From: Watersipora subatra
Lineage: Eukaryota; Bryozoa; Gymnolaemata; Cheilostomatida; Watersiporidae
Length of the DNA: 64,000 bases
Direction of reading: 5' to 3'
NCBI RefSeq assembly: GCF_963576615.1
Contig: NC_088711.1
Location: 992,001-1,056,000, forward strand
Shown one piece after another: positions 25,422-37,929 of the stretch. The notes beneath the pieces are model-generated. The model did no database searches and was not told where the DNA came from. It worked only from the letters and a program-made list of their open reading frames with translations. A program made the translations under genes and the position numbers. Each line of letters starts with the position of its first letter. Positions within the stretch are counted from its first letter, which is position 1.

Positions 25422-26299
25422 CTACAACAAACATAAAATATTACATATAATTTTGGTGCCGAGTCCTATAAACTAGTCATTTGCTGACGTAAAAAAATAT
25501 ACATATCACAACAATAAAATCCACTGATAAGGCAGTTTACAGACCAGACTTGACTTCTCCGTAAACAATATATTTTTCAAGTGAGGCCCAGGCACCATGG
25601 TTGATAGAGATTTTCTACAAATATGCATGGTAAGAATAGATACAAGACAAAGAGCAAGCTATAATCAGTTGAACTGTTAATCCTACAGCATGTTAGCTTA
25701 AAGTTGTGGTTGCATCAAAAAATTTGCTTTAATGAAATTAAGACCCATAAAAGGCTAAAACATCAGCTACAATTTGATGCCATTTTTGTCTTTGTAGACC
25801 AACCCTGTCCAGAGATATATGCGTTTGAATGAGGCCCTCTTTTAACAAGCTCACGTTCCAGCGGATGCTTCTTTCGTGAAGTCACTAGCAATACATCTGA
25901 AAAGAAACCACGAGCGATAAATATGAGGTCACTTCGTTAGCCAATCATCAGCGCAAAATTTTTATATAGGTCGTAATAAATGTGATCGCTCGTAAAATAC
26001 GTTGTCTGTGATCTTAAATTTAGGGATTTTACTCTATTATTAAATCGCATGGACATCGATGTTTACTAAATGAATTAACATCGTTACTCTAATGAATTAC
26101 TCGATCGACACGTTTTATTGGTGAACAACATAATTGTATAAATTGCTGAGAAATTACTGCGAAGGTGACTCCGAGTTTTCTTGGCATCAAAGTTCTACGG
26201 AGAAAGATCGTAGAATGGAGGTAAATTTATCTTTTACTTTGAGTCTCCTATAGAGTTCCCTGTTGAGTTTACATTCAGATTGTATTTCCCTGTTTGAGG

Positions 26300-27319
26300 T
26301 AGAGATGCCCCGATTCTAAATTCACCAGCCGATTCAGATACCGATCCGATATACCGATCCTAATTGAAAAATAATCCGATTCAGACGCCGATTCAGATCT
26401 TTTGTGTTGCATAGATAGTAGCTCATTTTATTATGCAAATTCAAACATAATGCAAAGAAAACATGAATATTATTGTATTCATTTGTTTGCATTTATGGAA
26501 AAAAATATATACATATTCACATACTGACATACTGTGCATGTAGTAACAAAACAGTCCATGTTTCTTGTAATTTGTAAACAAAGGTAATTACTGTTAGTGG
26601 TACAGTTCTATCTGTGATAACGAAGTCCCTCTTCTATTGTTAGATGAACTGCTGTGCCTGTACAAGTTTATAGCAAATCAATGTTTCCTTTAAAAACCGT
26701 TAGTGATTCAATTATCTCAGCAAGACGTCTCTTTTCTTCCATCATTATCAATGTAGCCAAGCGTCCTGAAGTGGGATTCCCTTGCAACAGATGTTAGAGG
26801 ACAGGCTACATACCGATACGCCACTGGGGTTACCGTTTTTTGTACAATACAAACGATCCATTGTATCGTCAGGATCAAGAGAGTGATAGATAACTTTATG
26901 CGTCGACTGTTTAAATTACTTTCGTAATGCTAGTAAATAGAAATATTACACTGTGTTCTTGTTTCCCATTTTTGTTATCTTGTTCGTGATTGCTTGCAAT
27001 AAACCTATCGCTGTAATTGGGAAATACCACACTTTTTGTTTACGTTCTAGCTAAAAAGTTTCCTTCGCTGTGTTGATCAGGCTATAGACATGAAATAAAT
27101 TGTGTGGCAGGCCTGAAATTCATTAAGTAAAAGTAAGAAGCTTACAGCTGATGAATTTTTATTAGTATAGCAGGCTAAAATACAGTTTTCTGCTAAATGG
27201 TTGATCTGTAAAAAGTATCGGCAGGTTCAGATTTTTTAAGAAAAGATCGGCCGATACCGATTCAGATACTTGACACTCATATCGGCACCGATACCGATAC
27301 CAAAATCGGGGCAACTCTA
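26300..27319. mobile_element. Non-autonomous hAT-type transposon
   Basis: Imperfect inverted ends, TAGAGATGCCCCGATT and AATCGGGGCAACTCTA, are flanked by a perfect 8-bp duplication GTTTGAGG (26292-26299 and 27320-27327). Subterminal regions repeat CCGAT/ATCGG motifs. A short minus-strand fragment near 26700-26790 (GNPTSGRLATLI) recalls the region before the C-terminus of ZBED-type transposases, but no intact gene remains. Confidence 0.9.
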
Positions 27320-27327
27320 GTTTGAGG

Positions 27328-28986
27328 CTAAAATGTAATTTCCTGCGCGTGCGAGATACATATGTACAGTGAGTTCTTGACGGCTTCTTTTCAATCTTTA
27401 GCATCTAGCAATACAATGGCTTAGATTGATGAATATACTAAAGGTAGTATTTTAGTACTCATTAATACATGTACTAATTAATAAAATTATAACTTAATGC
27501 TATCACTAATCATCGTTTTATATTTTTTGATCGGTTCACCTAGCTACATTTGCTTCAAATTTTCTGTGGCAGTTTTATCTAGTAAATTAGATTTATGATT
27601 TGACTTTAGATGTTCACTTTTCACTTGTAGAAAGTGAAGAAAATCGATTGATCAATGCAAATCTTTAACTTTCAGAACCAAAGCTTTGAACCGTTGGCTT
27701 GGCGTACTTGTGCCTTTGTTAAATATTTATTCGTTTTTAAAATTACACTCGCAATCTATCAAACTCCCAATTTGAAAGCTTTCAGTAGATACGCTTTAGA
27801 ATGACATATCTATGAATGACATATATTTATTGCATTTGTTTTACTGATTACAGGATGTTTATGTCGTCCTACCAGCTGAAGCAGCTTTGTCAGTGTGGAA
27901 ACTGCCATACAGGGAAAAGAGAGACTTGAATGTGTGCTGCATAAACCATGATGTTTTGTTTGAGTTTGCTGCAGTAGATGAATTTGTCTTATTGTATCAG
28001 CTAAAACTATGTGAGTGGCCACGACTTGATGAATATTTTTAATAAAAGCTTTATGCCAAGATGAAAATTTTCGCTTGTAAAAATTATATAATAAAATAAT
28101 ATTGTTGAAGATAATGCAAAACATGATTTGCAGAATATTGTAATGAATTGGATACGGTAGATGAATGTCCGCAGAACTGGAGAATGTAAGTTCAAATCCA
28201 GTTTGCAGCAAACTTCTCATCCTTAAAACTCCATCCCTATGTATATTCTTTTCAAAGACGCAGCTTGCTTATTTTACTTACGGTAGTAAGAAACTAGTTA
28301 TCGGTGTGGGCAATGATATAAAGCTCCACCCCCCGGATAGGCGACGGACATAATGTGGGCGGGGCTTTGGGAGGCTGTATATCGTTAGTGTGGGTAGCGG
28401 CGGAACTGTGCTGATACAAAGACCTTATTCTACAGTTTGCTTGACAGAATTACCGTAGACCGGTAAAATTGGTAGTCGGTACTCAAATGTTTACACATTA
28501 TTTGGAGAAAGTGAGTAAGACAAATTTTCATTTTTCGTTATTTGAGGCCTTTGAAACATTCATAATAATGTATCTGTAGCGGGGTTTAAAATTTTATTCT
28601 AACCAACATGAGCAAATACAAAATAAAATATATGCCAATAGAGCCGTGTAGGACTAGACTTTTATCGCAAATAGCCGCTGTGAATACGAGATATATTAAC
28701 AGATAAAGCACACGTGACATCATTTTGGACAAGTCTGGGCATGTTTTTTTGGCCTGAGTGTTTTCCCGCGATCAGATTTTTTCGATTTTAACCTTCAAAT
28801 ATCTTGGCAATGAGATCACCTAACACAACAAACAACATATCAACTGATAGAGAAAACAAAGCTTTCTTTTAAGATCAACTCAAATTTGACGCAACCACAT
28901 CTTTAATGGGAGACTAACAGCGCAATATATAAAGCGGCTCAGCATGTGTGTAGTTGCATGATCAATCAAAAGCAATGACAGCAGCA
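27328..28986. other. No gene recognised
   Basis: AT-rich DNA with only short, low-complexity open frames. A small GC-rich patch at 28325-28375 contains a CCACCCCCCGG run and a GGGCGGGG box. No conserved motif, repeat array or RNA gene was seen. Confidence 0.5.
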
Positions 28987-28990
28987 TTAA

Positions 28991-29322
28991 GCCTTATTCC
29001 CAAATCAATTGCGAGAACCCGGTGGTAATCTTGCGCAGCAAAGCGCTTGCGACGCTAGGCGGCTTCTGTTCAGATAAGCTGCATCACTAATAACCTCATA
29101 GAAAATGTTCGCTCGCTGTGGTTTTTGCTAATGCTGACCTTGCCTGTACAGTGCATTTCGGGAAGGTTTTGCCTGCAGCTCTTCGCAAAATTTGAACAGC
29201 GCTAAACTCTTGCGTTGACCGCCGGCATCTACCGGTGGTACCCGGCGTGTAGTTTCACATTTCACCGCTGATAGCCTACGGTGCTGTCGCCGGTGCTTTG
29301 CGGTGTATATCGGAACCAGGCT
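28991..29322. mobile_element. Short TTAA-flanked MITE-like element
   Basis: TTAA lies at 28987-28990 and 29323-29326. The ends GCCTTATTCCCAAATC and the complement of GGTTCCGATATACACC are imperfect inverted repeats; the interior is GC-richer than its surroundings and has no coding capacity. Confidence 0.45.
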
Positions 29323-29329
29323 TTAAGTG

Positions 29330-29470
29330 ATCGCTATCATGACAGTGATATCACGGCAGCGATATCACGGCAGCGCTTTCACGGCAGCGATACCACGGCA
29401 GCAATATCACGGACAGCAATATCACGGCAGCAATATCACGACAGTGATATCACGACAGCAATACCGAATC
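29330..29470. repeat. 12-13-bp minisatellite (ATATCACGGCAGC)
   Basis: About ten units of GATATCACGGCAGC and variants abut the right end of the MITE-like element. From 29480 to 30377 I see no gene. 29630-29690 is a GC-rich stretch with an inverted GGGAGG/CCTCCC pair. Confidence 0.85.
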
Positions 29471-30382
29471 TTATGAAATGCAGTCACAGAACTCAATACA
29501 ATCAATATAAAAACTATTAACTCAAAACATGGGAGGTTCAGGTTTATTGTTTATACATGTCAGGGCTGTATTGTTCATTTTTAGGATGCCTCGGACAATA
29601 TCTAGAGTAGCCCCTTAAGCAACTTGTGACGGCTGTAGGGCCGAGCGGCCGGCGGGGTGGGTTCGGGAGGAGTGCAACGCCCTCCCGAATATCGAAATTT
29701 TTTTATAGAACACACACAAGCTACAATTGTATTATTGCAACTTATACAAGCAAGTATAATACTAGAAAAATTTCTCAAAAACTCATGAAGATTGCGGTGT
29801 ATCACCTTCCGTATGAATTATTGAATACATGTCATGTGGTATGTAAACTTGTGCCAGGGGTAAGAAACAAAAATATTATGATTACTGATTAAGGTTTGAT
29901 AATAAACTCTAAACAGCAAATCTATAAACAAAAGACTAAAGATTATTTAAAATTGAATATTAGAAGGTTTTTGATTCTGCTGAGAATAATGGTAAAACAA
30001 TGAAACTAATTTAAGCTATCTAGATCTATAAGAGCACCAGTCACTGAATGACTCAAAGTTCAATAATATGATATCAGAGTTTTTTCTTGAAGATTATTTA
30101 AATTTGAAGCTTGTAGATTTTGAATTTAACAAAGTTAGAGATTCTTCTCACGCCCTTGGGTGATTCGGTTAGGTGCTAATGGTACTACCCTTACCCATGG
30201 ATAAACAGGTTCAACGAGTGAGCATAGTATAAAATAAAAGCTATACAAAAAATATTTCCCTGCAAATATAGATAATAACATAGCTCACTAAACAAACAAA
30301 TTATAGACATATAATACATGACTAGAGCTTGTCAAGCAGATATTAAAAAGAGAACAACACAGAATTACGAAAAGTTTAAATC

Positions 30383-30579
30383 TGTAAGGTAATACGAACA
30401 GGAATTACGATCTGTATTTACGACATCACGGGCGGAGGAGATCAAGGACAAAAGAAGGAAGGGGATGGAACAAAAGGGAGGACCGGAGGCTACGACGAGA
30501 GCGGGATTATTCTGGGCGCGGCTCACGAAGGAGGAGCAACTGACGTACGGATAATCAAGTAAGATCATACAGCTTCATA
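30383..30579 (+). repeat. 5' LTR
   Basis: 197 bp, TG...TA ends, aligned with 35263-35478. It lacks about 20 bp present in the 3' LTR (around 35345-35370). Confidence 0.93.
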
Positions 30580-30905
30580 TGGTGTCAGAATATATCGAAC
30601 CTACAGGCGTAATCGTGTAAAACGTTGCTGTTTGTGTAACGGTATTTTACAACGACAAGCTCGACAAGGCACAGATTCTCTGGAAGCTGTTGCGTTGAGG
30701 CAAAGGATCGGATATTTGCTGAGATATCGTAGGAGTAGGCGTACTTTGTGTGGAGCAAAATTTTGCTACCCTGACTCTTAACGACAATATAGTGAATTAT
30801 ACTGTCACTCTCATATATTTTGGTGTTATCTAACTTGTTTCCTGTTAATCACGATCCATAGTATTTTCTTGATTGTGGTGTGCTGCCAGTAAAACAATAT
30901 AGAGT

Positions 30906-31785
30906 ATGTCTGCTAGTGGTGAAACCAAGCCTGAAAAGTTCGTAAAGCCCTTGGATTTTTCCTCGGGCAACCTGGCTACCACTTGGAAAGTTTATAAAGA
31001 CCAGTTTAATATATAAATGATTGTGAAAAAACTAAGAGAACTCACTGTAGACGAACAGATCGGTCACATGCTTATGGCCATGGGTAGTGACTCGGTACCA
31101 GTTTACAATCAGTTCACCTTCGTGCCATCTGGCGAAGACAAAAAGAAAACACTGGCCAACTGCATCAAATTTTTTGATGCGTATTTTGAGCCTGTTAAAA
31201 ATGTTATTTTTGATCGCTGTGTTTAATAGCATGACTCAGCAACCTGGCCAATCTCTTCACCAGTTTATAGTTAAACTCCAAGTCCAGAGTGAGAATTGTG
31301 ACTACAGCGATATGCGAGATGACTTGGTAAGGGATAGAATAGTGGTGGGAGTGCGTGACATCGAGCTTCACAAGTACCTGATTGATGTGCCTGATCTCAC
31401 ACTCAGGTTATGCATTCAAAAGGCGAAGCAATATGTATCAAATCAGGAGCATGTAGCTGCAATGGCGTCTATGTCTGGTGCTCTGGGTCCCGGTAAAGAA
31501 GAGTATGCTGGGAATGTAGACTCGGTACAGCGATATAAACCAAAATCGTCTAAACAAATGACTGACACTGAGGAAAACAAGAGCAGTAGCGCAAAGGACC
31601 AGCAATGCTCAAAATGTGGAAGGTGAAAGCATTTTGGTGGTCATTGCCCGGCAGAAAGGTCAAGCTGCAACAAATGCAAGAGAAAAGGTCACTGGGCAAA
31701 AATGTGCAAAGGAGCCCAGCAAGTATCTGCACTGGAAGAGAATGACGATGGAGTAGATAGTTTGTTTTTAGGAAGTTACCAATGA
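30906..31785 (+). pseudogene. gag, broken
   Basis: The frame opens at ATG 30906 and is interrupted by TAA at 31014-31016. It shifts by one base near 31226, meets TGA at 31624-31626 inside the first zinc knuckle, and stops at TGA 31783-31785. The capsid-like part includes FFDAYFEPVKNVIF and QQPGQSLHQFIVKLQ. Two CCHC knuckles lie at about 31606-31712. Gag would form the particle and bind the element RNA; this copy cannot make it. Confidence 0.85.
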
Positions 31786-31786
31786 C

Positions 31787-34700
31787 TAAGCCGCATAAAC
31801 TACATTGACACCATCTCGGAAACAGAAAATGCCTGGTATGTAGAGTTACAGATGAACTCAAAAATTGTGAGATTTAAAGTAGACTCGGGTGCTGCAGTTT
31901 CGGCTATACCAATTAGTGTCTGCGATGCTCTTGGGTTGAAACTGACACCTACTACTCGAGAATTGTTCGGCTCGGGAAACACTAAGCTTACAGTACCTGG
32001 AGTGGCTATCGTTGAACTATTTCATGAAGGAAGACGCCACAAAGAGAGGGTTTACGTTGTTGAAGGGCTTGCTAGTCCTCTGTTAGGCAAACCGGCCATC
32101 AAACAGCTGGGCATTCTCAAAGTGTCTGAAATCGCAGAAGGTTCTTCAACAGGTTGGAAAGAGATGTTTCCGTCATTGTTCTCAGGCTTAGGTACCATGA
32201 GATCCAGAGTTCATATTCAGCTGAAAGATGAAATAACTCCTTTTGCTCAATCTACTCCCAGAAGAATAGCTGCAGCTCGGCGCCGGCCTTTACAAGAAGA
32301 GCTCCACCGGATGGAGAGGATCGGAGTTATCCAGAGGATAGAGGAGCCCACAGACTGGTGCACTCCTTGTATAGTTGTGCCCAAGAAAGATGGGAAGATC
32401 AGAGTATGCATAGATTTTACCCGCCTGAATAAAGCAGTAAAAAGGGCTTACCACCCATTTCCAGCCACTGATGAGACAATAGCCAGTCTGGGTAAATCAC
32501 GAGTGTTCTCGAAATTAGATGCAAACAGCGGGTATTGGCAGCTTCGGTTGGATGAAAGTTCGCAAAAACTGACTACTTTTATCACACCGTTTGGTAGGTT
32601 TTTCTGCAAGCGTTTACCATTTGGCATTTCATCAGCTCCCGAAATATTTCAAAGGGAGATGCAGAAGGCTCTGGAGGGCATTGAAGGTGTGTTATGTCAA
32701 ATGGATGACATCTTAATTCATACGGAAACTGAAGATGAACACGTCAGTAAAGTGAAAAAAGTCTTATCACGTCTGGCTTCCAGTACAACGTCTGGCTTCT
32801 GCAGGCATTACTCTAAATGAAGAAAAGTGTGAGTTCTCTCAGACTCGTATCACCTTTTTGGGTCATGTAATAGACGAATCAGGGATACATGCCGATCCAG
32901 GAAAAGTATCAGCCATACAAGATTTCCTTATCCCAAAAAACAGGAAAGGCTTAAAGAGATTCCTTGGTATGGTCAATTATCTTGGTAAGTTTATGACTAC
33001 CCTAGCAGATGACACCATCAAGATGAGATCTCTCCTTAAGCTGAAAGATAACGATTGGTATTGGACAGCTGAAATGACCGAAGAGTTTGAGGTGCTGAAG
33101 CAAAAGATCTCCTCATTCCCGGTGCTAGTCCCATTTGATATGGAAGCCGAGACTTGGCTTTCCACCGATGCTTCCTCCTATGGTTTAGGAGCGGCGATTT
33201 TCCAGAAAACTGTTGATGGCTTCAAGCCTATAGCATTGGCGTCGCGGGCCCTTACGGACACAGAAAAGCGGTATGCCCAAATAGAAAAGGAGGCTCTGGC
33301 CATGTGTTGGGCAGCAGAAAAGTTCTACTACTATCTAGCTGGCCGCGACTTCAAAATCGAAACTGACCACAAACCTCTGGTATCGATTATGGCGGAGAAA
33401 GAACTGTTCAAACTCCCCATTCATGTTCAGAGATTTCGTTTGCGCATGATGCGGTTTTCGTATGTCACATACATCCCTGGAGAGAAGTTGATAGTTGCCG
33501 ATGCTTTGAGCAGAGCCCCAGCAGGAACAGAAAAAGTGTCTGAACCGGAGCCTTCACTCATTCAGGAAATGATGGAAGAGCTCCCGATATCTCGAGTCAG
33601 AAGAGAGCTACTCGAAATTGCCCTCTCAACAGACCCCACAGCTAATCAATTAATGAGGTATATTCAAGAGGGTTGGCCAAACTACCGTGATCTGCCTCAA
33701 TATCTGAAAAAGTACAATTCGTTCAAAGAGGAGTTGACTGTTGTGGGAGGATTGCTGTTTAATCACAACAGATTGTATATTCCCTTGAGTGAACGATAGA
33801 GGGTCTTGCAAGACATTCATAGGGGGCATCTGGGGGAGAACCGCTGCCTCAGAAGAGCCCAGAGTGCGATTTGGTGGCCAGGGATGTCTCAGGACATCAG
33901 AGAAATGGTTAAGTGTTGCAACACATGCATTCGCTTTAGGAAAGTACCCACTGAGCCATTGATTCCTACTCCTCTCCCAGAGAGACCCTGGTGGCAGCTT
34001 GCAATGGATTTCTGCACCGTTGATGAGAGAGGTGATGAGTATTTGGTTATTAGTGACTATTATAGCCGGTTCATGATTGCTGAAAAGTTTCCCCGAGCCA
34101 CTGCTGCAGAGATGTGCAGAACTGTCAACAAGGTCATATGTACATTAAGGGTACCTCACATCATTGTAACAGACAACGGTCCACAGTTCATTTCTGAAAA
34201 CTTCGCTCAACTAATGAAGAAATGGGACATTATTCATCAAACCAGTTCCCCTAGAAACCCCCAAGCAAATGATCATGCAGAGAGAGTGGTGCAAACATTC
34301 AAGAAGCTTGTGGCAAAAAACGTTGAGATTGAATCTGCTATTATGTGCTATAATGACAGTCCTTTGCAGAATGGCTATACCCCTGCCCAGCTGCTCATGG
34401 GAAGAGCGTTGAATTCAATGGGCTATCTCGTCAACAGTCCAGTAGATGTAAAGAAATTTCGCGCTTATGAAGCTGACTACAGAGGTAGGCAAGCTCATAC
34501 TTTCAATCAACAGCACAGGGCGGTTGAATGGGACCAAGTGCCTGTCGGAACTCGGGTGGTTCTCAATGACCCCTCAGCCAAACCGGTGAGAGCTGTTGTG
34601 ATGGCGTCCTCTGGCAGAGAAGTTGCGTTGAAGACTGACGATGGAGCCATGCTGCGCAGGAACAGAAAACTAGTGCAAGTTGATAAACCCATTGAGTCGT

Positions 34701-34921
34701 CCCCATCTGATGAAAGATGTATATCAAGAGAAGACAGCGCTCATCCTACACTGAACACTAGAAGTGAAGCGAGCACCAGTCAGGTGACCATGTTACCTAG
34801 GAGAGAGAACTCGGCAGATACCGGACCTCGGCAGTCGCCGGTACCAAATGCACCTGCTTCCGCACCTCTGCAGTTACAGACTCCTCAAGTGAATAGGACC
34901 GTTGAGCGGTCACCTCCCTAG
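31787..34921 (+). pseudogene. pol (protease, RT, RNase H, integrase), broken
   Basis: Protease: VDSGAAVSAIP near 31880. RT: LDANSGYWQL, FGISSAPEIFQ and CQMDDILIH near 32515-32720. A 19-bp direct duplication (CGTCTGGCTTC repeated, about 32770-32800) shifts the frame inside RT. RNase H: TDASSYGLGAAI and ETDHKPL near 33165-33380. A TAG at 33797-33799 precedes integrase. Integrase has the H-x3-H ... C-x2-C finger (HRGHLGE, CCNTC) and a D, D, E set (MDFCTVD, VTDNGPQF, AERVVQTF). These are remnants; no complete polyprotein is encoded. Confidence 0.92.
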
Positions 34922-35262
34922 AAAAGTGGTTGTTCTCCGCAGGCACCGACTGCGGCTCCCACTAGAAAGCGCAAAGAGAGTAAGGGATCAACCAGTTTCA
35001 GTCTTCAGTCTCAGCCAGCACTCATCCCCTCTAATACTCATCGTCAGAGTGTACAGACCCATCAGACGCGAGCCGGGAGAGTTGTAAAACCTCCAGATAA
35101 ACTCAACCTGTAATGGGTTATTCTTTGTTTTGTAAATATTGTCTGTCTCTATACTCACTGACTTTCATGTGGCTAACATTGTTATTCTACTAATTTCGAG
35201 TTTTGTTTTCCCCCATGATGCGGCGACGTCTTAAAAGATTTGCATAAATCTTGAGGGGAAGG

Positions 35263-35478
35263 TGTAAGGTAATACGAACAGGAATTACGATCTGTATTTA
35301 CGACATCATGAGCGGAGGAGATCAAGGACAAAAGAAGGAAGGAGATGTTTCCGGTGGAGGGAGATAGGCTGGAAAAAAGGGAGGACCGGAGGCTACGACG
35401 AGAGCGGGATTATTCTGGGCGCGGTTCACGGAGGAGGAGCAACTGATCATATAGCTAGTAAGATAATATAGCTTCATA
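35263..35478 (+). repeat. 3' LTR
   Basis: 216 bp, preceded by a polypurine tract and followed by the AAATC target duplication. Confidence 0.93.
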
Positions 35479-36046
35479 AAATCGGCTGTTACAAGTATGC
35501 AGCCTCAGAAAATCCTGAATTGATTTTCATGCAATGAATTAGATGTTTTCACGTAAAGATAGTGTGGAAAAATTAGCACGCATACTCGATATATGAGCAA
35601 TAAGAAAGCTCGCGGCAAATTTCTTTTTTTTTTCTTGAATGTTTCAAGATAGTTCAAAACACGTCTGCTTCGCGCAGCGTCGATATAACAAAGAAAACAT
35701 TTCAACTATCATTTGCAAATTGTAATCAGTCAAATGACTATCATCAAAATATATCGTAAAACTGCAATAAGGCTAGTAAAGCCAACCAAGAATTATTCTA
35801 CACGATCCCGTAAGTAATTGGCTTCCCATAATTATCAAAATATTCATCTCAAGTAGAAGTAAATGTTTTGAAAGTCCAGAATTTATGGTATTCGTCAAAA
35901 TAAAAACTCTTCGTCAGTTCAACAGCGTCTAGCACATTTAAACTTAATCGTTATCATTAAATATGTGAATCCAGAACAGACAAAACCGAAATGACTGTTT
36001 TGCATTCTTCTAACCTCCTTGCTCAGCAGTAAAAGATTGCGTCGAA

Positions 36047-36122
36047 ATGGATTCGCTAGATTTGCAACCACTAGAAATATTCTCAGAACGGGCTCTGCAC
36101 GATACTTTCGCACCTCTCGTCC
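36047..36122 (+). CDS. Possible 5' coding exon running into the hairpin array
   Basis: An ATG at 36047 opens a frame (MDSLDLQPLEIFSERALHD...) that runs into the hairpin repeats and stops at 36247. The first 25 codons look less like repeat than the rest. There is no known domain and no downstream exon was found. It may be chance. Confidence 0.2.
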
Positions 36123-36373
36123 GAACATCGGAGCCATCGAGTGTTACACTCGATGGCTCGTCCGAACATCGGAGCCATCGGGTGTTACACTCGATGGCTC
36201 GTCCGAACATCGGAGCCATCGAGTGTTACACTCGATGGCTCTGCTGAACATCGGAGCCATCGAGTGTTACACTTAAGTGTAACATCGGAGCCGAACATCG
36301 GAGCCTTAAGTGTTACACTCGATGGCTCTGCCGAACATCGGAGCCATCGAGTGTTACACTCGATGGCTCTGCC
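36123..36373. repeat. 41-bp hairpin-forming minisatellite, about 6 copies
   Basis: Each unit contains a perfect inverted repeat: GAGCCATCGAGTG, a TTA loop, then CACTCGATGGCTC. The unit is spaced by GTCCGAACATCG. One unit is rearranged, with its arms changed together to TTAAGTG/CACTTAA, which keeps a local pairing. Confidence 0.93.
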
Positions 36374-36819
36374 GACACTAAACAACAAGGGAATCACCGT
36401 TTAGCCGTTGTAAGTGCTGAAATTTTTGCATCATAGAACAATACGGCCCTGATACGTGTACGTATGTTATATCTTTATTATTATTGTTACATCATATAAT
36501 TGATTGTAAGAAGGCTTGGAAGCTCACATGTTATACCAAAGCTAGGAAGCGGTCAATAGGAATAAATTTAGTGCAAATATTGTTAATACTCTAGTATTAG
36601 TGCTCTATGCTAATACATGTATGACTGTACATCGTGTTTTTGACTAGCCAATCCTTACTTGGTATCTCAGTAAATATAGCTGATCCCTTCTCTGTAACCG
36701 TCAACTAATGCACTGTATCAGGTCAGATGTTGTTGGTAGACAGCAGGTTCCTGTTATTCAGTTCAGTCTCACACATGTCTAAAAATCAGCTTACCAAAGA
36801 TTTCAAGTTGCTAACACCC

Positions 36820-37442
36820 TTATATATTAACCTTTACAGTAGCATTAACACCCTTATATATTAACCCTTACAGTAGCATCAACACCCTTATATATTAACC
36901 CTTATAGGAGCATTAACACCCTTATATAGTAACCCTTACAGTAGCATCAACACCCTTATATATTAACCCTTACAGTAGCATCAACACCCTTATATATTAA
37001 CCCTTATAGGAGCATTAACACCCTTATATATTAACCCTTACAGTAGCATCAACACCCTTATATATTAACCCTTACAGTAGCATTAACACCCTTATATATT
37101 AACCCTTATAGGAGCATCAACACCCTTATATATTAACCCTTATAGGAGCATTAACACCCTTATATATTAACCCTTACAGTAGCATTAACACCCTTATATA
37201 TTTACCCTTACAGTAGCATCAACACCCTTATATATTAACCCTTACAGTAGCATCAACACCCTTATATATTAACCCTTACAGTAGCATCAACACCCTTATA
37301 TATTAACCCTTACAGTAGCATCAACACCCTTATATATTAACCCTTACAGTAGCATCAACACCCTTATATATTAACCCTTACAGTAGCATCAACACCCTTA
37401 TATATTAACCCTTACAGTAGCATCAACACCCTTATATATTAA
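36820..37442. repeat. 34-bp minisatellite, about 18 copies
   Basis: The unit includes CAACACCCTTATATATTAAC then CCTTACAGTAGCAT. The plus strand reads TATTAAC...CTTACAG, like a branch point and acceptor; the minus strand reads ACT|GTAAGG, like a donor. No gene is known around it. Confidence 0.97.
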
Positions 37443-37929
37443 CACACTCGTAGATATCTGATTGTGCAGAGTCCTCATTGATTGTTAAGTATATGTGGCA
37501 GCAAACTAGCTGATTGAATATAGAGAGACTGACCAATGAGCACGCTAAAGAATTCAGAACTATCGGAGACAAGGATTGAACTACCTACCTTAGATGTGCT
37601 TCAGTAGTGTGGAAAAGCTGACACACACAAATGTGTTTGCCTGCTTATGATTAAACTAGTGTTGCCAGGCTGTCTAGCTATTCCTTTGACCTCCAAATAA
37701 GTTAATCTACACACTATAATACAAACAAATTATACACAAAGCTCTGCTTCAACTATAGTTCTACTGTAGACAACCATGAACCGCTCTTAGCAGGCGAGTT
37801 CTACGCACTGCACTGTATTGCGCTACACTTCAGTACAATATACTGAAACACTACAGAGAACCATCTTATCTATACTGTTATATTTTAGTGTAGACTTTCA
37901 ATTATCTATTTAGAATGACAACCTACGAT

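Larger units (their letters stand above)
30383..35478 (+). mobile_element. Gypsy-type LTR retrotransposon with both LTRs, decayed
   Basis: LTRs lie at 30383-30579 and 35263-35478, starting TGTAAGGTAATACG and flanked by a 5-bp duplication AAATC (30378-30382 and 35479-35483). A likely primer-binding site TGGTGTCAGAA follows at 30580. A polypurine tract TTGAGGGGAAGG ends at 35262. The domain order gag, protease, RT, RNase H, integrase is that of Gypsy (Metaviridae), and the QMDD form of the RT active site recalls K02A2.6/Mag-like lineages. Stops, frameshifts and LTR differences, including an indel near 35345-35370, show it is inactive. There is no env-like frame. Confidence 0.96.

Noticed and set aside
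31032-31232. Antisense ORF in the gag region
   Set aside because: Shadow of the retrotransposon gag frame; no splice or domain evidence.
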